Source: GYS-P2D sp964414425
Lineage (GTDB): Bacteria > Bacteroidota > Bacteroidia > Chitinophagales > Saprospiraceae
DNA: 38,785 bases
Assembly: GCA_964414425.1 (NCBI GenBank)
Contig: CAYPWL010000031.1
Coordinates: 1 to 38,785 of the forward strand
Direction of reading: 5' to 3'
Within the stretch, counting starts at the first letter, position 1, and each line of letters starts with the position of its first letter. Both the position numbers and the translations under genes were made by a program. The notes below the pieces were generated by a model, which saw nothing but the letters and a program-made list of their open reading frames with translations, was not told where the DNA came from and searched no databases. Positions 24,356 to 32,976 of this stretch are shown piece by piece.

Positions 24356-25822
24356 CTAAACCAGACGCCATCCTGCTCTATAGTTTCTACCGACAAATTG
24401 ATTGGCATCATCGAAATTTGTTATTTCCATATTCTCTCCATCCCAGATGAGCTTTTTACGTCCATCATATGATCGCTTGTTGTCTATCTGGGTAGCGAGT
24501 TGGTAACTCCTAATTGCCAGATTACCCATCAGCACAGTTTCAGTCATCGGACCTGCATAATCAAATGAAGAGGTTAGGGATTGATGCGCTTTGCTCCCAA
24601 AGCCTGCTTTGCAGGCTTCGGCCCATGCGTGATGATGTCCCCATTCGGGCATCTCTCGATAAGAATTCTGAGATAGAAAGTCGGCTTCCATCTCCAGAAC
24701 CTGACCATCATAACTATACAGCTTAGGGGATGAACCATAGGTACCACAAGTTAATACTCCCTTATCACCGATGATCAAGACACCATTACTACTACCAGTA
24801 TCGCCAAGGTCATCGGATGCTGGGATTATATCAGGATGAAAAGGTCGTATACCACCATCAGTCCAATTAAATTTAATCGGAGATGAATTTACAGGAGATG
24901 GGTCAAATCTTAATTGCACACTGCTGCTTGGTGGGCATCCTTCAGGGATATATTCAGGAGTCCAGTCTCTCTTATATACTTGTCCTATGCTGCATTCTAC
25001 CTCTGTAGGATAGCCTAACTGAAGCAGTCGGTATGGGATGTCGATTAAGTGGCAGCCCATATCACCGAGTGCTCCTGTACCAAAGTTCCACCATCCTCTC
25101 CATTTAAAGGGATGATAGAGTGGATCATAGTCGACCATCTCTGCTGGCCCGATGAATAAGTCCCAATCGGCGCTACTAAGATGCTCTGGGCGTGGGACCG
25201 TATGAGCAGGAACGGGTATGCCTTGTGGCCAGACAGGTCTATCGGTCCAGACATGTACGGTATCTACAGCACCGAGTAGTCCCTGATCAAACCATTGTTT
25301 CATTTGCTCTTGACAGGGGTTAGAAGCTCCCTGATTACCCATCTGAGATACTACCTGATGCTGGCGAGCTCCCTCTGTGAGTTGTCGAGCCTCATATATG
25401 TTATGGGTCAGTGGTTTCTGGACATAGACATGCTTTTGCATGCGCATTGCAGTCATCGCTGCGACACCGTGATTATGATCGGGAGTCGATATCGTTACTG
25501 CATCTATATCCTGGTCCATATCGGCGAGCATCTTGCGGAAGTCCTTGTAGAATGCTGCTTGCGGAAAGTCTTTTCGGGCATTTGCAGCCATGTTGGTATC
25601 TATATCACAGAGGGCTACAATATTATTAGTGTTATTGCTTGAAGCTCTGACGATATCAGAGTGCCCCTTGCCACCAGCGCCAATGGCTGCAATATTTAAT
25701 CTATCTGATGGAGCGGTATATCCAGTTCCTCCGAGGACATGCCTTGGTACGATATAAAACCCTGCTAATGCAGTGGCGCTAGTTGATAGGAAGGTCCTTC
25801 GATTCTGTTTTGGCGTAGTCAT
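24356..25822 (-). CDS. Tat-exported Gfo/Idh/MocA-family oxidoreductase
   Basis: A 488-residue NAD(P)-dependent sugar/inositol oxidoreductase. The N-terminus (NRRTFLSTSATALAGF) is a twin-arginine signal, so the enzyme should be folded and exported with its cofactor to the periplasm. The Rossmann fold begins at LNIAAIGAGGKG (residues ~42-53). The usual EKP motif is QKP (HVYVQKPLTHN), a variant common in this Bacteroidota/Planctomycete subfamily, and GDMGCHLID holds the likely catalytic His. It ends the ThuA-creatininase-Gfo operon (24 nt after the creatininase frame). A role in periplasmic oxidation or epimerisation of sugars, perhaps via 3-keto intermediates, is inferred from the family and neighbours. 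Confidence 0.9.
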   Translation of the reverse strand: MTTPKQNRRTFLSTSATALAGFYIVPRHVLGGTGYTAPSDRLNIAAIGAGGKGHSDIVRASSNNTNNIVALCDIDTNMAANARKDFPQAAFYKDFRKMLADMDQDIDAVTISTPDHNHGVAAMTAMRMQKHVYVQKPLTHNIYEARQLTEGARQHQVVSQMGNQGASNPCQEQMKQWFDQGLLGAVDTVHVWTDRPVWPQGIPVPAHTVPRPEHLSSADWDLFIGPAEMVDYDPLYHPFKWRGWWNFGTGALGDMGCHLIDIPYRLLQLGYPTEVECSIGQVYKRDWTPEYIPEGCPPSSSVQLRFDPSPVNSSPIKFNWTDGGIRPFHPDIIPASDDLGDTGSSNGVLIIGDKGVLTCGTYGSSPKLYSYDGQVLEMEADFLSQNSYREMPEWGHHHAWAEACKAGFGSKAHQSLTSSFDYAGPMTETVLMGNLAIRSYQLATQIDNKRSYDGRKKLIWDGENMEITNFDDANQFVGRNYRAGWRLV

Positions 25823-25846
25823 ATTACTGTATTGGCTATTAAGATA

Positions 25847-26614
25847 CTAGCTCTTGTATAATTCTTGAACATCACAATTAGCAATCTTAATAAATAGATC
25901 GGCAATTTTATCGGTGAGATCATGGAGGTAGCGTTTTCCCTTTTCCGCAGTGGATTTATGAGGATTACCTACACCAGTATCGTCTGTGATTGCAGACCAT
26001 GGCCGCTCAGTCCACACCCAAGATTCTTGAAATGCTTTGATCTTATTCTTCTTTTCGGAACCCGATCCAGCCTCTGATAGTGGTAAGACCAAATCTGGTC
26101 GAAGATGCATCATGATGCTTGTTTCCATTTCGTCAGCATGATCGCCTTGCTCATCAAAGTATACCGTTTTATCCAGCGCCTTGAACCAATGAGTCTGACA
26201 TAAAAACATATTGGGATACTTAACGCCCAACTCTCTCAGAGCGGTTTTGAAGTCATTGCCGCCGTGACTATTGAAGACAAGGAGTTTATGAATCCCTTGC
26301 CTATGGAGTACTTCTATGATGTTATCTAATATGATGAGCTGAGTACTTGGATATAGGTTGATGTCCAGTGTGATATCAGTCTGTCCAGTATTGACACCAA
26401 ATGGTATCGTCGGCAGCACCATTATCTTAGCGCCTGTTTCGTATGCTTTTCTGGCGGCTTCTGATGCAATGGCATCTGCTTCGTAATTATCAGTTCCATA
26501 GGGTAAGTGGTAATTATGAGCTTCTGTAGCTCCCCAGGGAAGTATCGCCAGATCTATCGACGAGGATTGTATGGCTTTCCAGTTTGATTCTGCCAGTATA
26601 TAGGGTCGTATCAT
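25847..26614 (-). CDS. creatininase-family metalloamidohydrolase
   Basis: A 255-residue protein of the creatininase/MftE/ArfB superfamily, which binds metal ions at the active site. Visible ligand motifs are GATEAHNYHLPYGTDNYEAD (first Glu, His and Asp set, residues ~24-45), FNSHGGND, and HADEMETS with the conserved Glu. There is no signal peptide, so it should be cytoplasmic, unlike its operon partners. ATG 26614 (MIRPYIL) is chosen because upstream in-frame starts would overlap the ThuA gene; this one leaves 11 nt. True creatinine hydrolysis is unlikely given the operon. Family members also cleave formamides, lactams and peptides, and the substrate here is unknown. Confidence 0.88.
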   Translation of the reverse strand: MIRPYILAESNWKAIQSSSIDLAILPWGATEAHNYHLPYGTDNYEADAIASEAARKAYETGAKIMVLPTIPFGVNTGQTDITLDINLYPSTQLIILDNIIEVLHRQGIHKLLVFNSHGGNDFKTALRELGVKYPNMFLCQTHWFKALDKTVYFDEQGDHADEMETSIMMHLRPDLVLPLSEAGSGSEKKNKIKAFQESWVWTERPWSAITDDTGVGNPHKSTAEKGKRYLHDLTDKIADLFIKIANCDVQELYKS

Positions 26615-26625
26615 GTTATAAATCT

Positions 26626-27498
26626 TTACTGCTGGACCTCCGTTTGGACTGCCCATTGCATGGCATTTCTAATAATTTTGAGATGGTTTTCTTCTTGCCA
26701 TGATTCTTTAGTATGGCCTAATGCGCTATAAACTGCTCTTCCTTCGCCAACCTCGCTATACCAGACGATAGGGTGATCATCACCCATGCCGTGCTTTTTA
26801 TCTTTTTGCATGAATAGGAATTCACCATCAGGATTAATAGTGGACTCATCTACTGTATACAAGACAGACATTCCGTTATCTCTGGGATTATCATTGAATA
26901 TATACCACTCATCGGTTCGGTTCCAAGTAGGTGTGAGACCATTACAGAGGAAGGTATGGGTACTATCGCACTCCAAGCTCATCTTGGCTTCTTGAAATTG
27001 TGGATTCATCGGATGATGAGAGTAGTCAGCCCCAATAATATGATTCCTATACCAAGTCCACTTGTGCGATCTATCACCAGCGGCGTGAATGCCAAAAAAG
27101 CCTCCGCCAGTTTCGATGTAAGTTCTCATCGCACGTTGTTGATCAGCTGTCAGCACTGGACCTGTTGTATTATTCCATATAATCAAGTCGATCTGTGAGA
27201 GGTACTCCTCATTAAAAACGGCTCCATTCTCCGTATGGATCATATGCCAGTTACGATCTTGACATATCTTCTGTAAGGTTGGGAGAGAAGCTTGAATCGC
27301 ACCATTATGACGGAATGCATTGGTTTTTGTGAAGACAAGGATGTCTGCTTTTTGTTCGTCAAACTCAATATTGGGTGCGACAAGATCATAATCTTCTACA
27401 CCATTGAGTACTCGATTGATAAATCGATATGAAATAAATCCTCCTATGATCAGAGCGATAAGAAGGAAGACTAAGCTATACTTCAATATCTTTAGCAT
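26626..27498 (-). CDS. ThuA-domain protein with N-terminal membrane anchor
   Basis: A 290-residue protein with an N-terminal transmembrane helix (residues 7-27) and a ThuA (trehalose utilisation, class I glutamine-amidotransferase-like) domain. Motifs include ILVFTKTNAFRHNGAI, IIWNNTTGP, GGGFFGIHAAGD, and a late Trp/His-rich region ending ALGHTKESWQE. ThuA proteins take part in trehalose/disaccharide catabolism through 3-keto intermediates in rhizobia and are often beside Gfo/Idh oxidoreductases and DUF1080 proteins in Bacteroidota. It is the first gene of a three-gene minus-strand operon (ThuA, creatininase, Gfo). The anchor places the domain on the periplasmic side by inference. Confidence 0.9.
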   Translation of the reverse strand: MLKILKYSLVFLLIALIIGGFISYRFINRVLNGVEDYDLVAPNIEFDEQKADILVFTKTNAFRHNGAIQASLPTLQKICQDRNWHMIHTENGAVFNEEYLSQIDLIIWNNTTGPVLTADQQRAMRTYIETGGGFFGIHAAGDRSHKWTWYRNHIIGADYSHHPMNPQFQEAKMSLECDSTHTFLCNGLTPTWNRTDEWYIFNDNPRDNGMSVLYTVDESTINPDGEFLFMQKDKKHGMGDDHPIVWYSEVGEGRAVYSALGHTKESWQEENHLKIIRNAMQWAVQTEVQQ

Positions 27499-27623
27499 AG
27501 GATCAAGTTAGCAAATCCTCTTCACATTGATGAATTAGTGGTAATGGTAGGCCTTATCGACAACTAATAGCACATGAAGTATAAAAACTGATTTGTACAG
27601 CTTTTTTATTCCTTGAAATAGTA

Positions 27624-27631
27624 TATTTTTG
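27624..27631 (+). promoter_or_regulatory. -7 box of the rpsT promoter
   Basis: TATTTTTG matches the Bacteroidota -7 consensus TAnnTTTG and sits 35 nt ahead of the rpsT ATG. No TTG is seen at the ideal -33 spacing, so the call rests on the -7 element and position. Confidence 0.5.
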
Positions 27632-27666
27632 CACCACTTTTAAAACAAGCAATAAAGAAAACTCAT

Positions 27667-27921
27667 ATGGCTAATCACGCTTCTGCAAAGAAAAGAGCTC
27701 GTCAAGACGCTAAAAAGAGAATCTCAAATAGATATTACAAGAAGTCTGCACGTACTGCAATCGCCAAGCTAAGAGAAATAGAAGATCAAGCTGAGGCTCA
27801 GAAGTTCTTCCCTAAAGTAACCAGCATGATTGATAAGCTGGCTAAGAAAAACCTTTGGCACAAGAATAAAGCTGCCAACGTTAAAAGTAAATTAAACAAG
27901 TTCATTAAGGCTTTAGGATAA
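27667..27921 (+). CDS. rpsT: 30S ribosomal protein S20
   Basis: The 84-residue S20 binds 16S rRNA early in 30S assembly. Hallmarks are the N-terminal MANHASAKKRARQDAKKRIS segment, SARTAIAKLR, and a helical Lys-rich C-terminus (NLWHKNKAANVKSKLNKFI). Length is standard (82-90). It is monocistronic: its own -7 box upstream and a strong terminator immediately after. Its neighbours are unrelated and on the opposite strand. A 5' leader of about 27-30 nt leaves little room for a leader structure. Confidence 0.98.
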   Translation: MANHASAKKRARQDAKKRISNRYYKKSARTAIAKLREIEDQAEAQKFFPKVTSMIDKLAKKNLWHKNKAANVKSKLNKFIKALG

Positions 27922-27948
27922 TAAGTCTGCAGCTTAGTTTTAAAAGTT

Positions 27949-27984
27949 AAAAAAGCCTTCATCGTTATCGGTGAAGGCTTTTTT
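27949..27984. terminator. bidirectional rho-independent terminator after rpsT
   Basis: Arms of 13 nt, AAAAAAGCCTTCA (27949-27961) and TGAAGGCTTTTTT (27972-27984), flank a 10-nt loop. The A- and T-runs allow it to end both rpsT and the convergent oxygenase gene. Confidence 0.92.
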
Positions 27985-28008
27985 AATAGATCTAAGTGAT
28001 AGTGATAG

Positions 28009-28962
28009 CTATTTCTTCAAACCAATCTCTCTTAATCTTTCGTCGAGATATTCTCCCGCAGTGATCGGCTCATAATGTGCCGATTCTCCCGCCGCTATAC
28101 ACCGATCTAAGCATGTTAAGTCCATATTAGGTACTGGATGTAAGAAGAATGGTATCGACAATCGTGGCTTATGCCATTCGGATCTTGGCGGATTTATTAC
28201 TCGGTGTGTCGTAGACTTCAGATAATCATTGGTCATGCGCTGGAGCATATCCCCGACATTTATGACGATTTCATCTTCTTCAGGTTCTATATCGAGCCAT
28301 TCATTTTCTTTGTTGAGTAGTTGGAGACCTCCTGCGCTTGCACCTACTAATAGGGTGATCAGGTTGATGTCTTCATGCTGTTCTGCTCGGATCGCAGAAT
28401 TAGGCTCTTCTGTGATTGGTGGATAGTGAATCGCTCGGAGGATACTTGATCCTTCGTGTACTTGTCCGTCAAAATAATCTTCTGGAAGATCAAGATGGAT
28501 GGCTATTGCTTTGAGCAGGATAGTACCCACCTTTTCAAATGACTTATACAGGTCAAATCCCAGTTTGGGAAACTGAGGCACTTCGTTCACTTGTACGTTA
28601 TCAGGATAACGCTCCTTAGCAGGGTGATTGGCTTCAACTTCTTGGCCGATCTGAAAGAACTCCTTTAGGTCAGCTACCTTAGAACCTTTTGCATGCTCTT
28701 TACCAAAGGAGGTATAGCCTCGTTGTCCCGCTAATCCTGGGATTTCATATTTTGACTTAGTTGGTTTATCCAAGGCAAAGAATGACTTAGACGAGCTATA
28801 GAAGTCTTCAATGAGAGACATGGGGATACCATGATTCTTTATGGCAATAAAACCGATCTCATGAAAGGCGTCACCAAGTTCAGCAACAAATTGGGACTTT
28901 TGCTCTGCGGAACCCTCCGTCCATTGTGCAAGGTCTAATACTGGTACTGCTTTTTGACCCAT
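28009..28962 (-). CDS. 2-oxoglutarate/Fe(II)-dependent oxygenase (isopenicillin N synthase-like)
   Basis: A 317-residue soluble oxygenase of the DIOX/IPNS-like family. The N-terminal DIOX_N region (VPVLDLAQW...GFIAIKNHGIP, FFALDKPTKSKYE, RGYTSFGKE) and C-terminal jelly-roll are both complete. The iron facial triad is visible as HED (EQHEDINLITLL) with the distal His in TTHRVINPP, and the 2OG-binding RLS is in KPRLSIPFF. Bacterial relatives are assigned to amino-acid, ethylene or secondary-metabolite oxidation; the substrate cannot be inferred here. It is a single gene with no biosynthetic neighbours, and it shares a bidirectional terminator with rpsT. Confidence 0.9.
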   Translation of the reverse strand: MGQKAVPVLDLAQWTEGSAEQKSQFVAELGDAFHEIGFIAIKNHGIPMSLIEDFYSSSKSFFALDKPTKSKYEIPGLAGQRGYTSFGKEHAKGSKVADLKEFFQIGQEVEANHPAKERYPDNVQVNEVPQFPKLGFDLYKSFEKVGTILLKAIAIHLDLPEDYFDGQVHEGSSILRAIHYPPITEEPNSAIRAEQHEDINLITLLVGASAGGLQLLNKENEWLDIEPEEDEIVINVGDMLQRMTNDYLKSTTHRVINPPRSEWHKPRLSIPFFLHPVPNMDLTCLDRCIAAGESAHYEPITAGEYLDERLREIGLKK

Positions 28963-29067
28963 GGTATTATTTGTTTTTATTGGTGTAAAAGTAAAGCATA
29001 AGTATAGAATCTCTTAGTGAGAAGAGGTATTGTTGAGTCAAGAATCATAGCAGTCAAAGCTACAGAC

Positions 29068-30009
29068 ATGAAAAAAAAGATATTTATTGATACAGATGCT
29101 GGTACAGATGATGCGGTAGCGATAGTTATGGCTCTGGAGAGTCCTCACTTCGAGGTCGTAGGGATCTCCTGTGTGGGCGGCAATGCGTCAGTTGATCAAG
29201 TGGCGCAAAATGTGCTCTATCTGTGCGATAAGCTGGATCAGGAGATCCCAGTATATGTAGGAGCTGATAAGCCATTAACCCGACCATTAAAATCTTCTGA
29301 CTTTATACATGGGAGCGATGGTTTCGGTGATATAGGCATTGATAATCATGGTCGTCTTGCATCATCTATCAACGCCGTTGAAGGGCTCCGGCGGGCTATA
29401 ATGACTCATCCTCATGAGCTTACCGTAGTAACATTAGGGCCATTGACTAATGTGGCCATGGCGCTGCAGCAATATCCTGAGCTGGCAGCATTGACGAGTG
29501 AACTACACATCATGGGAGGAAACTATCAGATGCCGGGTAATATCACTCCAGTATCGGAATATAACTTTTGGGCAGATCCAGAAGCTGCAGATCAATGTAT
29601 CCTTGCGGAGATACCTAAGACGATAGTAGGGTGGGACATCACCCTGCGGCATGGGTATCTGCGAATGGAAGAATTAGAAGCTTTACTCCAAGGTGGACAT
29701 CCATTATGCAAAGAGATTGTGCAGATGCAGCGAGTAAGATTGGATTGGCTGCGATCCAACGGACAAGTGCCAGTATGTACTTGGGCAGATGCTGCCGCCA
29801 TGTTAGCACTGATTGAGCCTAAGTATAGTGTTGAGCAGGGAGCATATTTTTGCCAAGTAGTCACTTCTGGCGATACCGATGATACGAGAGGCATGATGAT
29901 CGTAGATGTCAATCACCAAAAATCTAATGAGCCCAACGCTCAGGTGGTCATCAATGCAGATCGAGAATTGTTTAAATCCTCAATCTACAAAACCTTTAAT
30001 GTTAAGTAA
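29068..30009 (+). CDS. nucleoside hydrolase
   Basis: A 313-residue inosine-uridine-preferring type nucleoside hydrolase that cleaves the N-glycosidic bond of ribonucleosides in purine/pyrimidine salvage. The Ca-binding signature DTDAGTDDA begins at residue 8. Further family motifs are HGSDGFGDIG, LGPLTNVAMAL, HIMGGNY, and an Asn-Phe-Trp-Ala-Asp-Pro-Glu-Ala block (NFWADPEAA). GTG 29017 is an upstream in-frame start, but ATG 29068 begins directly at the first beta-strand and is preferred. It is cytoplasmic. The stop is 6 nt from that of the convergent 2-hydroxyacid dehydrogenase. Confidence 0.92.
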   Translation: MKKKIFIDTDAGTDDAVAIVMALESPHFEVVGISCVGGNASVDQVAQNVLYLCDKLDQEIPVYVGADKPLTRPLKSSDFIHGSDGFGDIGIDNHGRLASSINAVEGLRRAIMTHPHELTVVTLGPLTNVAMALQQYPELAALTSELHIMGGNYQMPGNITPVSEYNFWADPEAADQCILAEIPKTIVGWDITLRHGYLRMEELEALLQGGHPLCKEIVQMQRVRLDWLRSNGQVPVCTWADAAAMLALIEPKYSVEQGAYFCQVVTSGDTDDTRGMMIVDVNHQKSNEPNAQVVINADRELFKSSIYKTFNVK

Positions 30010-30015
30010 GAAAAC

Positions 30016-30960
30016 TTAGCCTAATACAGCAAGTAGCTTTTCAGCCAGTTCAATACCTATTTTCTCTTGCGCTTCTACAGTAGATGCACCTGTATGTGGT
30101 GTCAATGACACTCGATCATGATCCAATATATCCTGTCGAGGTGCAGGCTCTCCAACGAATACGTCGATACCTGCTGCAGCGAGCTTTCCACTGTCCAGCG
30201 CAGCGAGCATGGCATCCTCATCGACAGTTCCTCCTCTTGAAGCGTTGATCAGTATAGCGCCATCTTTCATTTTAGCGAATTCTGCTGTGCTCAATACAGC
30301 TTCTCCTAAGAATGGGACATGCAACGTGATGATGTCAGCTTGTGCAAGCATCTCATCCATTGAGACAGTTTTGATAGTAGCCTTAGCATTATGAGTCTTA
30401 CCTCCTATGGTTAGCTCTGCTTCTGACATGTATGGATCGACAGGTAGTATCTCCATGCCGATGCTAAGTGCCAGTTCAGCAGTTGCTCGACCTATGCGAC
30501 CAAAACCGATTACACCAAGTGTCTTACCATATAACTCAAAACCCTTAGAGTATGACTTTTTTAATGCTTTGAACTCTGTATTTCCTTTAGTCGGCATCGC
30601 CTTGTTGCTCTTGTATAGTGATCGTGCTACAGAAAACAAGTGTGCCATCGCTAACTCTGCTACAGATCTTGATGACGCTGCAGGTGTATTGATTACTTCT
30701 ACACCCTTGCTCTTAGCGTGGTCCACATCGATGTTATCCAGTCCTACACCTCCACGACAGATGGCTTTCAGATTTGGACAAGCATCGATAAGTGGTGTTC
30801 TTACCTTAGTTGCACTCCTCACACATATTGCATCAAAGCTTTGCAACCGTGTCATTAAATCATCTTGTTTAATATTATCCGTTACTACTTCATGACCAGC
30901 ATCACGGAGCATGTTGGCCCCAGTTGGATGTATACCGTCGTTTATTAAGATCTTTCCCAT
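30016..30960 (-). CDS. D-2-hydroxyacid dehydrogenase (phosphoglycerate dehydrogenase-like)
   Basis: A 314-residue NAD-dependent dehydrogenase. The Rossmann motif is LGVIGFGRIGRATAELAL. The catalytic triad is visible: Arg in INASRGGTVDE, Glu in FVGEPAP, and His in LTPHTGAST. Two-domain architecture and length fit the short phosphoglycerate dehydrogenase class without the C-terminal ACT domain, so serA function (serine synthesis) is possible but not proven; glyoxylate or other 2-hydroxyacid reductases share these motifs. No serC or serB is adjacent. A -7 box lies at 30980-30987. Confidence 0.87.
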   Translation of the reverse strand: MGKILINDGIHPTGANMLRDAGHEVVTDNIKQDDLMTRLQSFDAICVRSATKVRTPLIDACPNLKAICRGGVGLDNIDVDHAKSKGVEVINTPAASSRSVAELAMAHLFSVARSLYKSNKAMPTKGNTEFKALKKSYSKGFELYGKTLGVIGFGRIGRATAELALSIGMEILPVDPYMSEAELTIGGKTHNAKATIKTVSMDEMLAQADIITLHVPFLGEAVLSTAEFAKMKDGAILINASRGGTVDEDAMLAALDSGKLAAAGIDVFVGEPAPRQDILDHDRVSLTPHTGASTVEAQEKIGIELAEKLLAVLG

Positions 30961-30979
30961 GACTGTTATTTGTTGTGCG

Positions 30980-30987
30980 CAAAAGTA
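30980..30987 (-). promoter_or_regulatory. -7 box upstream of the 2-hydroxyacid dehydrogenase gene
   Basis: The minus strand reads TACTTTTG, matching TAnnTTTG, 19 nt before the start codon at 30960. No clear TTG -33 element is seen at the usual spacing. Confidence 0.45.
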
Positions 30988-31119
30988 CTTGTTCTCAGCA
31001 CATGTTATAAGATTTACATATTAAATATGGCAGAGGATTATATCTTAACTTCCTTTAATTAAAATCAACCAAAGCAATAGCTATGGGTTATACTGGAGAT
31101 AAATAAAAACCAAGTACAG

Positions 31120-31647
31120 ATGGAAGTAGCAACGTTAGGAGGGGGATGTTTCTGGTGTGTAGAGACTGTCTACAATATGATGCAAGGAGTAGAATCAGCA
31201 ATCTCAGGATATACAGGTGGTAAGATCAAAAATCCTACATATAAAGAAGTATGTAGTGGTATGACTGGACATGCTGAGGTAGTTCAGATTACCTATGATC
31301 CCAATGTAATCTCCTATAGCGAGATCTTAGAAATCTTTTGGACGTGTCATGATCCTACACAGCTTAACCGACAGGGTAATGATGTCGGGACGCAATATCG
31401 ATCTGTTATCTACTACCATGATGATAATCAAAAAGCACTGGCAGAACAATCTATGAAAGAGTTGGCACCAACCATATGGTCAGATCCAATAGTTACAGAG
31501 CTTAGTCCGTTGCCAGAGTTTTATAGAGCAGAAGAATATCATCAAGACTATTACAATCAAAATCCACAGAATGGATACTGTGCTGCCGTAGTTAGTCCTA
31601 AGGTGAGTAAGATAAGAAGGAAGTATGCCAACCGTCTAAAATCTTAA
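31120..31647 (+). CDS. msrA: peptide-methionine (S)-S-oxide reductase
   Basis: MsrA, 175 residues, reduces the S-epimer of methionine sulfoxide in proteins or free. Nucleophile Cys10 is in GGGCFWCVE; the conserved TGGKIKNPTYKEVCSGMTGHAEVVQ and the EYHQDYYNQNPQNGYC segment with the likely resolving Cys are present. No MsrB domain is fused. It is cytoplasmic, with no signal peptide. It diverges from the 2-hydroxyacid dehydrogenase, and its downstream neighbour converges on it. Confidence 0.97.
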   Translation: MEVATLGGGCFWCVETVYNMMQGVESAISGYTGGKIKNPTYKEVCSGMTGHAEVVQITYDPNVISYSEILEIFWTCHDPTQLNRQGNDVGTQYRSVIYYHDDNQKALAEQSMKELAPTIWSDPIVTELSPLPEFYRAEEYHQDYYNQNPQNGYCAAVVSPKVSKIRRKYANRLKS

Positions 31648-31692
31648 TTAGATAGCTGGCCCTGGTGTATAGATCTTTTTGATCAGATGATC

Positions 31693-32802
31693 CTATAGTT
31701 CTTCTATACTAAAGTTGTTATACAGCACAAACTCATCTCTGAGGTCTTGAGCGTTTTCTAAACTACGATAGATGCCCCATTTTGGGCGGACGAAGTCCGC
31801 GCCATCTCTCCAAGCATTGATCTGATCATCGCTATATTCAAATATAGTTGTGCCATCGAGATATGACATCGTCACTTCATAGTTGCCAGGGTTGATATAG
31901 GTTACTTGTTCTATGACTTCAACCCAATTGCCTCTGAAGAGGTCTAAGCTTTCTTCATGAACCGTAACTTGTCTATCTAACTCAGCATAACGTAGCTCCA
32001 TCATATTGCTGCTTCCACGAGCTGTAAATGTGATCATCGGTACAGCTACGTTAACATCGCCCACAGATTTTAGCTGATGAAAATGAGTGAAGTTACGTGA
32101 CCCTTGAAAGCCCTCATCCATTTTAAACATCCACTTATATTCTACCGTCTCACCCTCGATACCTAAGAGGAAATCAGGTGATGGACTGAAGGTCTTAATC
32201 TCATTACGTTGTCTATCTTGTCTCTGACATCTGTCATCGTCAGAATCTGTATGCAGTATGAATCTGAAGACGTTTGCACCTAGCTCCTCATCAAATATCT
32301 CGTCAATATGCTCTCCAAATTCTGTGTGACCGCAGTCAGGTACTTCTACAGGATCAGATCCTGGAGAGAGCACAGAGCTTATGAGTGAGTACGTATCACC
32401 AGGACCGTCAGCCGTCAGTACTGTGGCACCTCGACCTGACCCACCTTCTACTAATAATATCGTAACTGAGTTATTCGTGACATTGAGGTCTCGATATGAA
32501 CTCGCTGCAGCATCAGTAAAAGCTATCATGCCTGTGGCTTCCGAGTTGTCAGAGGCGATCTCAACGGTTTTGACGAGTTCACTTTCTTGTGCTCGACCAT
32601 TGTTAAATACTATGGCGGCATTTACTTGTTGCACTAAATCCTCCATAGTCGTCCAGTTGATCACATCGACTGCCGCTGTCACTGATATATCTGTAGCAAC
32701 TGGTGCTTCTCCCGTTGTAGCGGTTGGTCCGTCTTCACTGCTACATGCCATCACTAAGAGACATACGAGAGTGAGTACTTGATATTTATTCCATTCATTC
32801 AT
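31693..32802 (-). CDS. polysaccharide-lyase-like lipoprotein
   Basis: A 369-residue lipoprotein (lipobox LVMAC). A Ser/Thr/Asp-rich N-terminal third leads to a jelly-roll of about 210 residues with RQRNEIKTF, EYKWMFKMDEGFQ, FTHFHQLK and RPKWGIYRS. These resemble concanavalin-fold polysaccharide lyases of the heparinase I / PL20-type group (R-Q-R-N-E and a KWGIYRS-type strand), where Arg, His and Tyr act on uronic-acid polymers. The family assignment is by motif resemblance only; a non-catalytic carbohydrate-binding role remains possible. ATG 32802 gives a good lipoprotein signal and is preferred over the upstream ATG at 32823. No other polysaccharide-degradation gene is beside it. Confidence 0.68.
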   Translation of the reverse strand: MNEWNKYQVLTLVCLLVMACSSEDGPTATTGEAPVATDISVTAAVDVINWTTMEDLVQQVNAAIVFNNGRAQESELVKTVEIASDNSEATGMIAFTDAAASSYRDLNVTNNSVTILLVEGGSGRGATVLTADGPGDTYSLISSVLSPGSDPVEVPDCGHTEFGEHIDEIFDEELGANVFRFILHTDSDDDRCQRQDRQRNEIKTFSPSPDFLLGIEGETVEYKWMFKMDEGFQGSRNFTHFHQLKSVGDVNVAVPMITFTARGSSNMMELRYAELDRQVTVHEESLDLFRGNWVEVIEQVTYINPGNYEVTMSYLDGTTIFEYSDDQINAWRDGADFVRPKWGIYRSLENAQDLRDEFVLYNNFSIEEL

Positions 32803-32976
32803 AACATCATCTGCTGTATCCATAATGCCTAACGCAAATAAAGGGGTTTTTCATTTGCCTTTAGTCAACCGTAACTGTCGTTCAAAATGAGATCCTACTA
32901 TTTCTTCTGACTTGATTGAATTGAGACAACTATGAAACTATCAGAATCCGAGTACCTTATTTCTTACTTATTGACC

